From Scytalidium lignicola (Eukaryota; Ascomycota; Leotiomycetes): a stretch of 64,000 nt of DNA. Position 1 is the stretch's first letter; each line of letters begins with the position of its first letter. Of this stretch, positions 1-12,041 are shown piece after piece. Both the position numbers and the translations under genes were made by a program. The stretch lies in NCBI GenBank assembly GCA_002812745.2, contig NCSJ02000187.1, positions 20,007-84,006 of the forward strand, in the 5' to 3' direction. The notes beneath the pieces are model-generated. The model worked only from the letters and a program-made list of their open reading frames with translations. It was not told where the DNA came from and did no database searches.

Positions 1-708
1 GTGCCTCCGAGCTATTGGCTTGCATCTACGGTAACGGTCTAGGCCGTTCAGATGATTTCCAGCCCGGTGGATGCAGTTACGAGGGCGGTCACACTCCTCA
101 TGGTAACTTCAGCGATGACTATGTTGAAGAAACGAAGTTGCAGGAGAACGAGCCACGGAGGATTTTAGAGCGTAAGTTCACCCTTTTTAGAAGAGAAGAT
201 GATTCTAGGGCGAGGTACTGACATCGATTACTAACAGATCAAATGACCATCATGGTTGAAACCTGTCGTACATTACTCTTCACGGAGTACGCACTCAAGA
301 TTTGTGGCGTTGTCCACACGCAAGGAACTGACCCCAAAGTGTGGGACAATCTACCTGTAAGTTTCTTCAATTTCTTCTATTCCTCTTTACCTAACCGCAT
401 GTTCTCATCTCTCTAACATCACATCACATTAACAGGACCACTTCTCCTCCCACCCTCTCACAAAACAACTCCTCGCGCGTGTGAAAGAAGAGAAAGAAGC
501 CGAGAAGAAACGTATCGAGTACTACCACTCGTTAGACCTGATTGCCGGCCGACCTGACCTCAAGGATTGCATTATCGCTGCAGAAGCCCCTGCCCCTTCT
601 CCCGCTCCTCTGGAGAATGGCAAGAGTAATGGCAATGGTGTTATTGAGAAGTTGAAGGAGATAGTGATTAGCAATGGGAATGAGGGAGTTGCTGTTAATG
701 GGAATTAA
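1..708 (+). CDS. Homogentisate 1,2-dioxygenase-like protein, 3' end only
   Basis: Homogentisate dioxygenases are Fe(II) enzymes that open the ring of homogentisate in phenylalanine and tyrosine breakdown. Only the C-terminal part is in the window; the gene starts to the left. I read three exons, 1-171, 238-356 and 436-708, joined in one frame, with introns of 66 and 79 nt. The family core is visible: an ASELLACIYG segment, equivalent to the family's SEFMG..YG with its iron-ligand Glu, then PGGCSYE and a TPHG motif with an iron-ligand His. A VETCRTLLFTEYAL helix and the usual W..L..HF end follow. A Lys/Glu-rich then Asn/Gly-rich tail of about 80 residues extends past the usual family end. The sequence is divergent, so it may be a paralogue acting on another aromatic rather than the housekeeping enzyme. 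Family call is fairly sure; substrate is not. Confidence 0.72.
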
Positions 709-1666
709 CTGAGACGCCTTGATCTCGAAGAGGGAGAGGAGAACCAATTGGTCTTTGTAGCTGTTTTTTCTGGGGAAATTTTCTTGTGTGTGTAAGTGTG
801 TGTGTGTGGAAGATCGGAAGACATGCTAGCAGCGTGTCCAGTTGATTATGAAAGAAATATCCCTCGCTCCGTCGATATCGATTATCAGGTCCAGGGATAG
901 TGAGAAAGGGAGAAAGTATACCAAAGTTTTGACGCAGAAGAGGAAAACGCCACGACTAACTTCGTTTTGTTCTTGTGTCTCTTTTACGTCTTTCGTTGCT
1001 TTGCTGCTTGCTAGCCTTGAATTCGCTTGCTTGCTGTTGTAACGTATATATAATGATGACTTATTTATATTTGTTCCTTTTACTTTCTGCTTTGATTAGT
1101 GATAATTTTGGGTGCTGTAACGAAGAGGGAGTAATGGAGTAATAACAAACTTTCACACCGTCAAAAAACGGTCTAGCAGAGTTCGGGTTGCTTTATCAAT
1201 TCAATTCAATTAATTTTACTCCCTCATCTCCATTGGTATATATATCTGACACTTCGATCGAAAGGAATAGAAACAACCCGAGTACAGCATGAGTGAAATT
1301 GGAGCACACAAGAGTCACAGGAAAACCAATCCATTCCAGGTTCAATTCCCCCCATGACCCATCTTCCAAATCCAGTGGCACTGAGTTAAAAGATACAAAA
1401 TAGGAGATACCCAAATGCAGCAAACAATAATTCCCAAAACACCTAGTCCCCGAACTAACCCATCAGTGGCTCCACTAACACGCCAGCGCTCCCGCATCCA
1501 GGATTCAACCTACATGTAAAACAAGACAATCGAGACAGACCTAACCACTAAGCTAGAACAAGACAAGACAGGGTTAACCAACCCAACGATTTTTTATAAA
1601 ACCACACGATCCATCACAAAAACATGCCCGTGCCAGACCCAGAAATACAATGGAAAGAACTTATCC
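709..1666. other. Intergenic, convergent 3' regions
   Basis: About 960 bases lie between the stop of the dioxygenase-like gene and the stop of the reverse-strand C2H2 regulator. There is a GT-rich run near 785-808 and AT-rich sequence after 1040. I see no coding or RNA gene here. Confidence 0.6.
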
Positions 1667-4600
1667 TCAATCCTCAATAGCCTCATCACCCGCATCCAAA
1701 TCCAACAAACTATCACTCATAATCCGCAAGATATAACTCAACTCCCTCCCACTCCACTTCCCAATCTCCTCTAATAGTGCAGCGTACTCGAGGAAGATGC
1801 GTCGCGCGGCGTTATACCCGCCGTAGCAGACTGCGCCGGAGAAACTCATCACACCGCCTTCACGGATGAAATGCTTCGCAGCAGTAGAGTTGGAGCTGAG
1901 TTTTCCTATAGAGGGATGAGCGTGTGTGTTTTGTTGCTGTTGTTGTGGTTGCGAGGATAGGAAAGGCGGGAGTTGTGGCGGTTGAGGATGAAGAGCAGTA
2001 GGAGGAGCAGATTGGGCAGCGGTGTGATTTGTGAAGGGAGTTTGAGACTGGGATTGGGATTGTGAGAGGGATGGGTCGAGGGTTGTGGGTGAAGAGGTTG
2101 TGGTATTGTCGGAGACGAGACCTTCCATGCCAACGGCAATCCAGTCGACTGGATCCATGATTTCGAAGGGCTCAGGGTCTGGATCGGGTTCGTTTGAGGG
2201 TTCGCCATCGTCGCCTACTTGCGTTAGGGCTGGGGTTTGAGGCATCATGAAGACATAGAGGCCGAGAACGAGCGCGGCATTGAAGAGGGCGATTTCGCTG
2301 TGGAACATGGTGCCATCACTGACACGTCGGCGACTGATAGTTAAGAAGATGTGTGCCGCGTGGAGACACGATCTTCGGGCTGCAGGACTCCGGCTCCATG
2401 TGGCAATGTCGTCGAGTGCTGTCTTTGCGGCATCTGCACCGCTTCGGCCCGCTGCAAGCTCAAAGAGAGAGATGTTGGATGTTAGCATCATGGAAAGATT
2501 GTGCCAGAGCGCCATGCAGTTGGAGTTTATGGATTGAAGGGTGTGCGAGTAAGTTGAGAGAACGTCGAGGAGGAGTGGAGCGATATGCTGTGCTTGACTA
2601 TCTGTCGCGTAGACATCTGCTGGAACGAGAAAGCGCTTTGTATCTTGGTACGAGTGGGAAAGGAGGAGACGGTGACGAGCTTCACTGATTCGGAGCCAGA
2701 TTACGGAAAGGAGACCATGCATCCCAAGGGCGCTATCTATAAAGCCTTTTGGCAAGGGAGTGGGGTTGGCACCGAGATTGAGGGTTGGTTTTATCATTGG
2801 GCTGCCGCAGTTTACAAGTCGGAGCCAGGACTTGGGAGTAAATGCCTGGAAGAGTTCCATGGCACATGGGAGTTTCATCGAGATAGTGCCAGTGCGAATA
2901 AGAGGTGATGTCCCCAGTGTGTATGAGAGGTAGGCGTCAAGCATGATTAAGCAAACGAATAAGCTAAGAAAAGATGAGTAAATAGCTGCCTGTAAGCGTT
3001 GTAGACGTCAGAATAACCTACCGTTTAGCAGATTCACACCTTGACCATGCCTTCCATACGGCAGCATCACCGTCAAGGTTTTGGAACAATGACATGTTGA
3101 GTTGATTGCTCTCGTCTGGGACGAAGAGCCCATTGCGTTGTGCAACCTAGATCAGCACTGCTTAGAACTTTTATTTATTTGACTAGTTTCAGAATAAGAC
3201 TATACGAACCGACATAGTCTCGAGATAGAGCATCTGAGCTTGAACATCCTGCCCTCGATCCTGAATTGAATTAGTGTCACAAGGCAAAGGTTAAAGAGTA
3301 AGATGAGAGTAGTACCCCACATGTAGCTGCCGCATTGAGAAGCAAAGTAGCAGAAGCAAGAGTGGTCAATAACTTGACTGCTTCCTCTGGTTTAGTGAAT
3401 CGTCCAACCATTTCCTTTCGACATTTTTCAATTGCAGCCTTTGTTCATAGAGAGAGTTAGAAAGTTGAGTTCAAAATAGAGAAGACAGGGTGAGCCCCAC
3501 ACGGGGAGCAAATGTTAGACTTACAGGCAAATGTGCACAAACGAATTTCTTTGTTCCTATTGAATCCAGCAGAGTCAAGCCAACGAGACACATGGGGAAT
3601 ACCAGCGACGTAGGCGAGGTCTTCGCATTGAAGGTTGGCTGGTGTATGAAGGGAAGCAGAGGGTGGAATTGACGGAAATACTGATCAAGACTCATGTCCA
3701 GGATCTCAGCCGAAGGGAATTTGTAGATATTCGAGGCACCAGATTGACTGTGACTGAATGAATCACTCCGGTTAACTGACGGCCGACGACCAGGCATCGA
3801 ATCTGTAGCATCGTGGTTCGATACGGCAGGTGACGATTTATTATTCATGGAGAAGGCGGCTACTCCGTACTCCTGAATGAATTCCTGTCGTCGTTCTTCA
3901 TCTAGACCCCACCGTGACCCATTGAAATCCACGACTGGCGGATGAGGAGAAGATGAGGCAATGGTAGTGTCTGCAAAGAGGTTGTCCTCAGGATGCGCGA
4001 CGATGCTGGACCAGAGATGTGACATCAAGCTGTAATGCGGAGTTCGCCTGGTAGGCCACAACCGCGCAACTCTCGTAAATCGTTCATTGGGGACATACTC
4101 CTTCAATTCGGATTGTGATAATCGGTGTCGTCGAGGTCGTAGAGGTGCCATGAAGTACGGCGGCTCCACCAGATCCATAAAATCCATCATCATCGAGTCA
4201 TTCCACATATCCAGATTGCTAGGTGTACCCATGAAGTCGTGGCCGTATGGAGGCTGCCAGCTACTCAAAGTCTCGTAGGATTGCGCCATTCGTGGTGTTG
4301 GAGCTCCCATATCTATGCTCGGTCGTGGCGGTTCGGGCTGGAGTACTGCACCGTTCATCCTCGCGGTCACGCCCCCATCCGCACTCTGTGGAGTCTGTCC
4401 TGGAGGGGGACCTGCCGGTGTAGAGATGGAATTGGAGACACTGCTGGCGCGACCGTAGCCCCTCATGGTCGAGTAGCTGTCGTGCATTGGAGTCAGCGCT
4501 GGATCAATATTGGATGGCGGTGGATTCATGTCGTTCTGCGCCTGCATCACGGATGCCGTAGCTAGCGAATCCAGAGCCAGCGTCGGCGAGCGTAGATCGT

Positions 4601-5264
4601 TTCTGCTCAATTGCGGCGAGGGAATCTGGCCGTTGGTGATGCTGGGCTGCCCAAACAGCATCTGCGGCGGTCCTTGGATACCGGGATGCTGCGTGTCCAT
4701 CACCGGCACCTCATCATGATTGGAGAGCGACGAAATGGAGCCTTGAGGCTCGTTGCTATTATTATTATTATTGTTGTTGTTGTTGTTATTATTTTTATTC
4801 GAGTTCAGGGAGGAGGGTTTCCTAGAGCCGTGGCGCGCCTTGTCGGACGAAGGATCGGTGGGATGGTAGCTCTGGACATGGCGATGCAGAACGTCACTGT
4901 TTTTGTCGCGAGAAAAGGTTAGCTGCGCTGCGATCACCACTCTCGGGCTTCTTTCCTGTCCGAGTTTTCACTTCGTACCTTCTCGCATATCGCCTGCCAC
5001 AGAAGTCGCACTTGAAGGGTTTCTCGCCGGTATCTGGTGGAGAAGGACAAATTCGACGTCAGTCAAGGTCTTTATCTTTGGGCAGCAATTGGAAGCAGCA
5101 GGAGCGCCGTGAAAGTTTGTTCAGGGTACGTACGAGATCGCTGGTGTCGGCGCAGATGCTCGACCTTGGAGAAGCGGCGCTCGCAGTGCTGGCACTTCTT
5201 GCTCAGCACGGGGCCCGTGGGCCGGGCGAGCAGGCACCGGGGGCGGCGCGTCCACGACCTCCAT
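1667..5264 (-). CDS. C2H2 zinc-finger transcription factor with fungal-specific domain
   Basis: A nuclear DNA-binding regulator of about 1,050 residues in seven exons: 5264-5134, 5033-4979, 4896-3525, 3438-3316, 3260-3210, 3146-3022 and 2963-1667. Two C2H2 fingers are built across the first three exons: CQHC with a following H..H completed by HTGEKPFKC, then CDFC completed by DVLHRHVQSYH. Next come a low-complexity region with an Asn run, a Pro/Ser-rich stretch, and the fungal_trans middle-homology region (DQYFRQFHPLLPFIH, then a SAKRLFVCLIMLDAY motif). It ends in a Gln/Pro-rich tail. The chosen start (MEVVDAPPP...) is one base out of frame with finger 1. The exons sum to 3,154 nt, one more than a multiple of three, so there is either a sequencing error or a true frameshift between 5264 and about 5200. 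Target genes cannot be told from sequence. Confidence 0.82.
4758..4799. repeat. ATT/GTT trinucleotide microsatellite coding poly-Asn
   Basis: A run of ATT then GTT triplets lies inside exon 3 of the C2H2 regulator. On the coding strand it reads as AAC/AAT and gives an interrupted run of about a dozen asparagines. Such runs vary in length between fungal strains. Confidence 0.9.
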
Positions 5265-6457
5265 TGAGTGTCTCTGGATCAGCAGAAGACCATCCAACGG
5301 CAGAGCATGCGGGAGAGATGCGGCGAGAGATGGAGAGAGAGGTGGATGGGCAGAGAATGGGTGGAGGTTGAGTCTATTCCACCTTGACGGTGGTTTGTGA
5401 AGTCAAATCCGTCGGGGTGGGAATGAAAAACCGGAGAAGTGTCCCAGCCGCCGAAATGTGGAGGCTTGATTGGGGAGTTGCCGCCCTAGCCCCACATTCC
5501 TTCTGCGCTGCGGGGTAACCTGGCACAGCTGCGACGCTGACTAACATAGCCGGCTGCTAAAGGGCCAATCATGAACCGCGGTTTGCTAAGCTTGTTCCAT
5601 CTTAGGCATAGCTTGGGTCAATTTACCGTGGCGCTTGACCTATTGCGGTTAACGTGTATTTGATAATTGCTGAACAAATATCACATGACCATTATATCAC
5701 GTGCATCACCACCGCACTTTCCATACCATAATGTAAGCCGGGAAAGGCGATGAAGATTTATTGCTTACATACAGTACACTCTGCAGGGATCGGGAGGATT
5801 CTGACTGTCGGATCGGGCTTTTCAACATCTGGTATGTGAGGCAGTTGTGCTCTTTGACCCTTCAAATATTCCTCGAACACGCAGATGTTCAACGACTTGT
5901 TGATTTACCGGTAGCCGCTTTTTTCATCCTGCATGGTAATGAGTGTCTTGTAACTGTATATTAGGTTTATCTCATTGTATTTGTTTTATACAACGGTTCT
6001 GTGTAAACAATGTTTAGGATAGTGTTAACTTGGAAAGACTTAACATGGAAATTTCGTGTTAGCAGATAATTAATATCCAGTCATCTCCGTGTAGCATTAA
6101 GTAAAGCGACGGCGCACCAGGAGTGGACAATGCGTCGAGCCTTTGTCAGAATGCGATACTGTTTTCTTCTATATGAAAAAGGTTAGTCTAAGGCTGAGTA
6201 TGGTAGTAATATCGCTCATCAGCCCGACGTGAGTGGGTCCTTCGTTGAAGGGAGAGACATGCCAAAACTCCTGAGGCCTCACCGAGAACAGGCCGCCCTA
6301 ATCAATACAACCAATTGTAGGAAAACGGTATAGCGTACAGAGCAAAGCATAATAATCTCTTGGTGATCCTTTCTGTAGAATGTAAGCTTATCTCAAACCT
6401 ATTTTTGGCAGACACCAACAGCACTTGGCGGTTCTCCAGGCCCTTCTTCTTTTATTT
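5265..6457. other. Promoter side of the C2H2 regulator and gene-free DNA
   Basis: The stretch to about 5640 is GC-richer and pyrimidine-biased, as expected for the promoter and leader of the reverse-strand regulator. From about 5640 it turns AT-rich. I see no open frame with coding character. Confidence 0.5.
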
Positions 6458-7061
6458 TCACCGTTCATAGAGCTTCTTCCCTTCTTTCGCCCGGCTATCC
6501 GTATAAATATCCATATACACTCCTCCGAAGGTTCAGATTCTAGTAGAAACTGAACCCAAGTCTTCCAATTGGGAATAACCTGTTCCATTGTTGTCTTTAA
6601 ACTGGTGAGGCAACAGTAATCGTTATTTGCTATGTATGTGATTACCATTAAAGTGATTACGAAACGCATCAAGCAATACCTGGTCATCTTGCGGGAGAGA
6701 GCGAAGCGCAAAGAGGTTGGCAGCAATGACCAGTCCCCACCGAGGTTCCACGTTATGCGTGATTGCAATCACAGCCTGTAATTCAGTCGACGTGATTGGT
6801 TTCCGCATTTCATCGTTATAAAAGCTCTCCCCAAGCTCTACCGCCGCCTTCGTCCATCTAACTTCATTTTCTTCCATTATGGATTTAAAGCCGTCGTAAA
6901 GCTCATATAAACTTAGGTTAATGATTTTGTCAAATGAAATAATTGTACAGGGTGCTCGCAAAGTTTGCTTCGATACTGATTACATTGTCTCCTGTCGGAT
7001 TGAATGGAACACAAGTAGTGGATGATCTCGGAGATTCAAAGTCTTCAGCTAAGGATTCCAT
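6458..7061 (-). pseudogene. Hypothetical protein gene, probably decayed
   Basis: I do not recognise the product. A coherent model starts at 7061 (MESLAEDFESPRSS...), splices at 6948/6911 and at 6645/6594, and continues in one frame to a TGA at 6458. The middle exon reads like real protein (LYELYDGFKSIMEENEVRW, then AVIAITHNVEPRWGLVIAAN). The last exon has one TGA inside the frame, where CGA would restore it, before a coding-like ending (MDIYTDSRAKEGKKLYER). The first intron would be only 37 nt, below the usual fungal minimum. Both points suggest a decayed gene or a wrong model. Further coding-like but shifted stretches lie upstream to about 7519 and may be lost 5' exons. No signal peptide or known motif is visible. 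Confidence 0.35.
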
Positions 7062-10000
7062 GACCGGATTCAAAGTCTTGTGGGGTTACAGTCCCCTATT
7101 GTAGTAAGTAGCTGTTGGGGCATAACTCTCGCATTGCTATCTATAGAAGACAAGGAGATAAATCGTAGAGCCTTCCTCGAAATGGTCCTCTATCGAAGCA
7201 AAAAGAACCATGATTCTTTCTGTTTCCATTCTCATTAATCTCTGGATGCTGTCTTCGCCTGGTTTTGCACTGTGTAACCTTGAAAATTTTGCTTCTCGTT
7301 CAACATCACATTCACCTCCAGTGCGCCGTCGTATTTTCACATCCACTCAGCATCGCAAGCTCGAGCTCTCGACACGCTCATGATGCATGAAATCCTCGGT
7401 GACCGGAATTGGATAAAGAAATTATTATCCTTGGAGGCTCTGCTGTCCAGATTAGGTTTGGGGTGGTTCTGATATGCATTGTCTCTGGGCGACTGGGTCG
7501 CTACGTGGCACTGAGTCATAGCCTTGTAACACCATGTTACATTAAACAGAACTAAATATGATATGATTTGTTCTTGTTGTTTATATATGGCTATGATTGG
7601 TCAAATGCCCACCCTTTTCTGGCCAGGTTATACGTAGAGGGCGGGGAGTGAAAGAATTATTGAGGTGGGATCACTTAGCATTCTCCCTCTATATATGTAT
7701 CTCCGTATGGAGAAATTATGAGTTTCTTTCTGTTCGGAGTGGGGACTTGCGAAGTGGTTTGGAGAGTAGTTTCATTTCGCAGTCAGCAACCGAGAAGATG
7801 GACTGTGAGTTGTAGAGCTGAGTGGAGTATTAAGGTAGTGGCTGATTATGGATCTAGCTGTAAATAACTGGAGAGGAGATGAGAGTGCGAGTTGGCTGGT
7901 CGGCGTAGGGGCGCAATTCGATGAGGTAAAGAATATTGCCCTAGGGCAGGAGGCGTAAGTGTTGATAGCGGTTTTGTGTTTGGCGGGAGCTTTGGGGAGA
8001 CTGATAGGCGTTGGGGTGTTTAGGGCTGAAGGTAGTGGAGTGCCGGGGTTTGTAGATCATTCTTCAGACGCTGTAGACCATGAATATGATTCAATGACCA
8101 CCAAAGAAGCACAATTACCTAAAATAACGTCTCACGCCCCCCAGACCGCTAATGTTATATCTGGACCGGCAGTGACAGCTGCTTTGGAACCGGCAACAAT
8201 TGTACCGCCAAATCAAGCTCCAGTTTCAGTCACCAGCTGCGATACACATTCCGCAGGTGGCGATATTCGCAAGCGCCACAAAAGGCCTAAATAGCTGCAG
8301 CCGCAATAATCATCCTTTCCTTGATCCTAAACGGCTTAAAATCAATGAGAGTTCTTTTGAACCATATAAACTAACTGCAAATCTAGAGAAGAGACATAGT
8401 CATGAGAAAGCGACCTAGTCAATAGCTGTTTAGGAATGAGTGCACATCTTGACAGAGGTGTGTGAAGGGGGGGAGGAAGGTGGCGGGTTGAAGCTGGAGG
8501 TTGATAGTTGAATAGAGAGTGATATTTGGTCTAGGCTTATTCTTGAATATGATTCTGCAGTGCCTGGATATAGTAAAAATGGGCCTATAGAACTACTAAT
8601 TTACTTCTAGGATGGCTACTTAGAGTACCAAGAAGCAGTCAACGTAATTTCCCAATCAACTAGGCCATTGAAGCAAACTTAACCAAACAGTCCCCTAGCA
8701 AACTCAGCAACTGTAAGAAAATATAAAATAATATCCTACAATATGATTAGTGATGTTGATGTGATTTAAATACTCGGTCCTCGGTTTCTTAAATTTGCGT
8801 CAAGCGATAAGAGAACAATGTGAGCAAGCTAATGGTAAATAGTCTTGCGGCGATCCTGCAGAGCATCTACAATAAGATTTCTGGTATAAATAATGTATTT
8901 TTCACCTTGATTTTAAGGAGTGAAAGATCAATCCGCGTTCTATTTATAAAGTATAATGCTGCATAACTAATTAACTATAGAAGACCTATCTAGCTGCCAC
9001 TAACCATCGTCTAAGTTCTCGTTGCGGACTTTTTTTTAATTTTTTTTTAATCATACTCTTTATTTGACCTCCTAATTTATAAGCGTCTGTAGAGACTCCT
9101 CGGGCTACAGTACATGGTTTCCTCCACTAATATTCCCTTTATTTTGCCATTCCTTTAAACTGCACTGCCAGTAGCAGGGGAATACTCTCCCGTAAATGGG
9201 CAAAGGACAGAGCCTTACTCAAAAGCTTAAACTTGAACTACCCAAATTCTTATACACCCATCACTCCATAATTTCGTCCACCATCTTCCTGTATTGTACT
9301 GTGCACTTTGTGCAATTTTACTCTCCTCAGAGTCTATCTTTTATTATGATGTCTGTTTATAGTAGAGGTTGATTGACTGTTCTTCATCCTACTGTATGAG
9401 GATGCTTGTTGATATATCTGGGTCTGTAGCTTAATATATTTGTTGATAGTTATTCTTCCCTCAAGACGTGTTTTGTCGTCGTAATCAATCTCAGAGACCA
9501 TAAACAATTGTCAAGCAGGAAAGTGGGTTTACCATGTCCATTTTCCATCATAATGGGGCATAGCATACATCTTGAAAGGGGGAACCAAGCCCTTTCACGA
9601 TAGTGTTGTGGTTATCTCTATCTGTAGTGTTTCGGGAGGTTCGGAAGGTTGATTTTCGACGTGTTGACGCGTTGTTGATGGAGAAATAATTATCGCTGAA
9701 TGAAGAGATAATTATCGCTGAATGACTCAATCTTGGCTCTACAGACTATGCTGTAGGTTCGCAGCCCTCACCGCGTACAGGTGTTGAGTCTCGAGGGCCC
9801 GGGCTTTTTATTTAGTAAACTGGAGTGTGGTGACCATAACGATCATAATGCAGCCTTATACCTTGATCATTGACAGCATTCCTGTTTTGCCAGCTCATGT
9901 AGACTTGCATACTAAAGTGATGTTAAGTTTACAGCATCAGCACAAGTGTCTTGGGGCATTTATACTATTGCGTTTATCTGGTATAAAGCTGATCGTCCTG

Positions 10001-10494
10001 CATGGTTTTAGGAAACTTGTGAAGGAACAATGGAGAATATATGCCGAGTTCTGATTCAGATCTTGCATAGAGTTGTATTGCCTACCAATCATCTCCTATG
10101 GACGGGTAATGGCTTCGTGCGAGGTACCTAATCGGCTCGGCGATATTGAAACCACTGTTTCTCATATTGACAAGAATCATATGGCAAATCTGATATTGTG
10201 GAGCCGACCTCTGGTGAAAATATTGCATGGCAACCCATAAAGGAACTCGGGCGCTTTGGATGGCATAGCCTTTGAATGGAGTCTAACTATAGCAAAGTGT
10301 GGTTTGACATATCTTAGTCGCGAACGATATATCAGCGACCTCTAGGTTTCGTATAAGCTCATGATCGCCACTGTGCATTTCGATCTCAGCATTAGAACTG
10401 CTACTAGAGACCGACACAAACAGACACTGGCGAATAGTGGTCGCAGTGATCATTATGTCGTGGAGCACCAACTCTCCAACCCAATATAGCAGCA
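7062..10494. other. AT-rich gene-poor stretch
   Basis: About 3.4 kb without a gene I can support. A coding-like reverse-strand stretch at 7137-7346 may belong to the decayed gene downstream. A 111-codon open frame at 7959-8294 lacks an ATG and resembles nothing known. From 8500 to 9800 the DNA is strongly AT-rich with poly-T runs near 9029-9050, as in decayed repeat DNA. Confidence 0.45.
9686..9725. repeat. Short tandem duplication, 18-bp unit
   Basis: The unit ATAATTATCGCTGAATGA occurs twice exactly, 22 bases apart. It lies in AT-rich non-coding DNA and has no evident role. Confidence 0.85.
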
Positions 10495-10761
10495 TTATTT
10501 CACGGACGCATCTAGCTGCCCATGACTGGCCGCTTCTGCGGCGAGATTCTGCACCGAGCTGGCAGACGAGACATCACAAGTAATCGATATTGGGGAATAT
10601 CCATCATTACGCAGCGAGCTGAGTGCGGTGTTAAGGCGTTCTTCAGAATAGTCCGCGACAACAACTGTTCTCCCAGCTGCCAGACGACGGGCGAATGCAA
10701 TCCCCATACTTCCACTGCCGATAATCGTGAGGACACTTAGTGCTTGAGCTATGGCTTTCGT
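10495..10761 (-). pseudogene. Truncated short-chain dehydrogenase/reductase (N-terminal Rossmann part)
   Basis: The reverse strand encodes the first part of an NAD(P)-binding SDR. There is a beta strand with the glycine motif (VLTIIGSGSMGIAFARRLA), an acidic residue after the second strand (VVVADYS) and the typical CDVSS before the NNAG-like region. The frame then ends at a TAA at 10495, after about 70 residues. A full SDR needs about 250 residues including the catalytic YxxxK, which is missing. No start codon is evident where the frame opens, so both ends are broken. It lies downstream of the Zn2Cys6 regulator gene at 12-14.5 kb. This is a remnant, not a functional enzyme. Confidence 0.75.
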
Positions 10762-12041
10762 TGAAAATGATGGCTAATTGGGACTTGGGAGGGTGCGTGT
10801 ATGGATCTGTCGACTTCGGTAGCAAAAAGAACTGTATGCTGGGGAAATATTAGTCCTTATAATAATGATTACAAAGAAGCGGACGTTTTACAATACTTCG
10901 TACTGCAGGGCAGACAATAATGACTTTACGCTCTTTGATGTTAGTATTTTGCTCGCTGAAGCAACAGCCCACTTCTTTCACACAGATGTCGCGGCCCCGG
11001 AATTGCCTCCTTTCCGGTTTCCGTCCCGTCAAAAGCATGGGAAACAGTAAGCGCTGAGAGGGTGGTGTAATTGACGCTCGATCGGTATCAGGATGATTTG
11101 TTGAAAGGCAAAACCATTCTGCATAATTTAGAAACATTTGTGAAGAAGCGGAAGCCAATATGAGTAGCCTCAAGCTTTGTGAGGTTGTGGACTGCAGTCT
11201 CACTGGTTGACAATGGCATCGCTCAATCCTATTTGACCTCTGAAGTCCACTAGAGAGATGGAAATCGGTCAAAAAAGTAAGCTTCCCGTTTGAGGGGGAA
11301 TTAATTACTAATTTCCTACAGTCATTAAAACATCCTCTATCGTACTGGTTACTCTCTGCTAGTCTCACCTCATACAACATCTCATCTTATCCTGGTGATG
11401 CGATATCTTATTTATTAGATCCAATTTAGCAAGTGTTTATAAAAAGAGATATCATACCAATTTTCAAAGGGCTTTCAATTCTTACTTTACAATATGAAAT
11501 GAAGCGTCGCCCAGATGTTACTAGCATAACCCTTTATCAACCAAGTTCTACTTGGAGGCGATTAAACGATACAAGTTAGAGAGAAGTTAGCTGGATTAAT
11601 TACAAATATAGTCAGCGACTATTTCCACCTGAATTTGCAAGATCACTTATCTAAAGAAAGACTAGACGTTATATTCCCTTTACTTACTGCAACTTTGTTG
11701 CTGAGAAGCTTGTACCTCGTTTTGCTAGATGGTAGAACGCCTAGAAGATGCTCTAGACAGTGGCGGACTTAAAGGGTTTTGTAATGCTATCTTCTAGTAT
11801 TTTACAATTATGCAGAATCCTTTGTCGCCTGCCATAACGGAGAAGTTGTGTATAACTAAGTGCGAGCTTTTGTAACAGCGAAAGTGGAATAAGTGCTCAG
11901 CAAATTGAAGTTATACATTAGCATGCAATAACTTCAAATTCGTGATATTATTCGATAAGTTATCAGACTGAATTACGCAATCACATGCGACTAACTTTAC
12001 TTGCAATGCATTTTCTAACACATTGGGGCATCCGACGTACT
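10762..12041. other. AT-rich intergenic stretch
   Basis: About 1.3 kb. One long reverse-strand open frame at 10850-11380 has the composition of chance sequence and no recognisable motif. From 11400 the DNA is strongly AT-rich. No gene is supported. Confidence 0.5.

Noticed and set aside
1330..1370. GGTTCAATTCCCC resembling a tRNA T-loop
   Set aside because: The partner stems of a tRNA are not found upstream or downstream on either strand.
7959..8294. 111-codon open frame on the forward strand
   Set aside because: It has no ATG start, no recognisable motif and poor surroundings. A lost exon is possible but cannot be supported.
9740..9800. Possible tRNA-like sequence with GTTCGCAG
   Set aside because: No cloverleaf with matching acceptor and D arms could be drawn.
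10850..11380. 176-codon open frame on the reverse strand
   Set aside because: No domain, odd composition and no conserved look. It reads through AT-rich intergenic DNA and is most likely chance.
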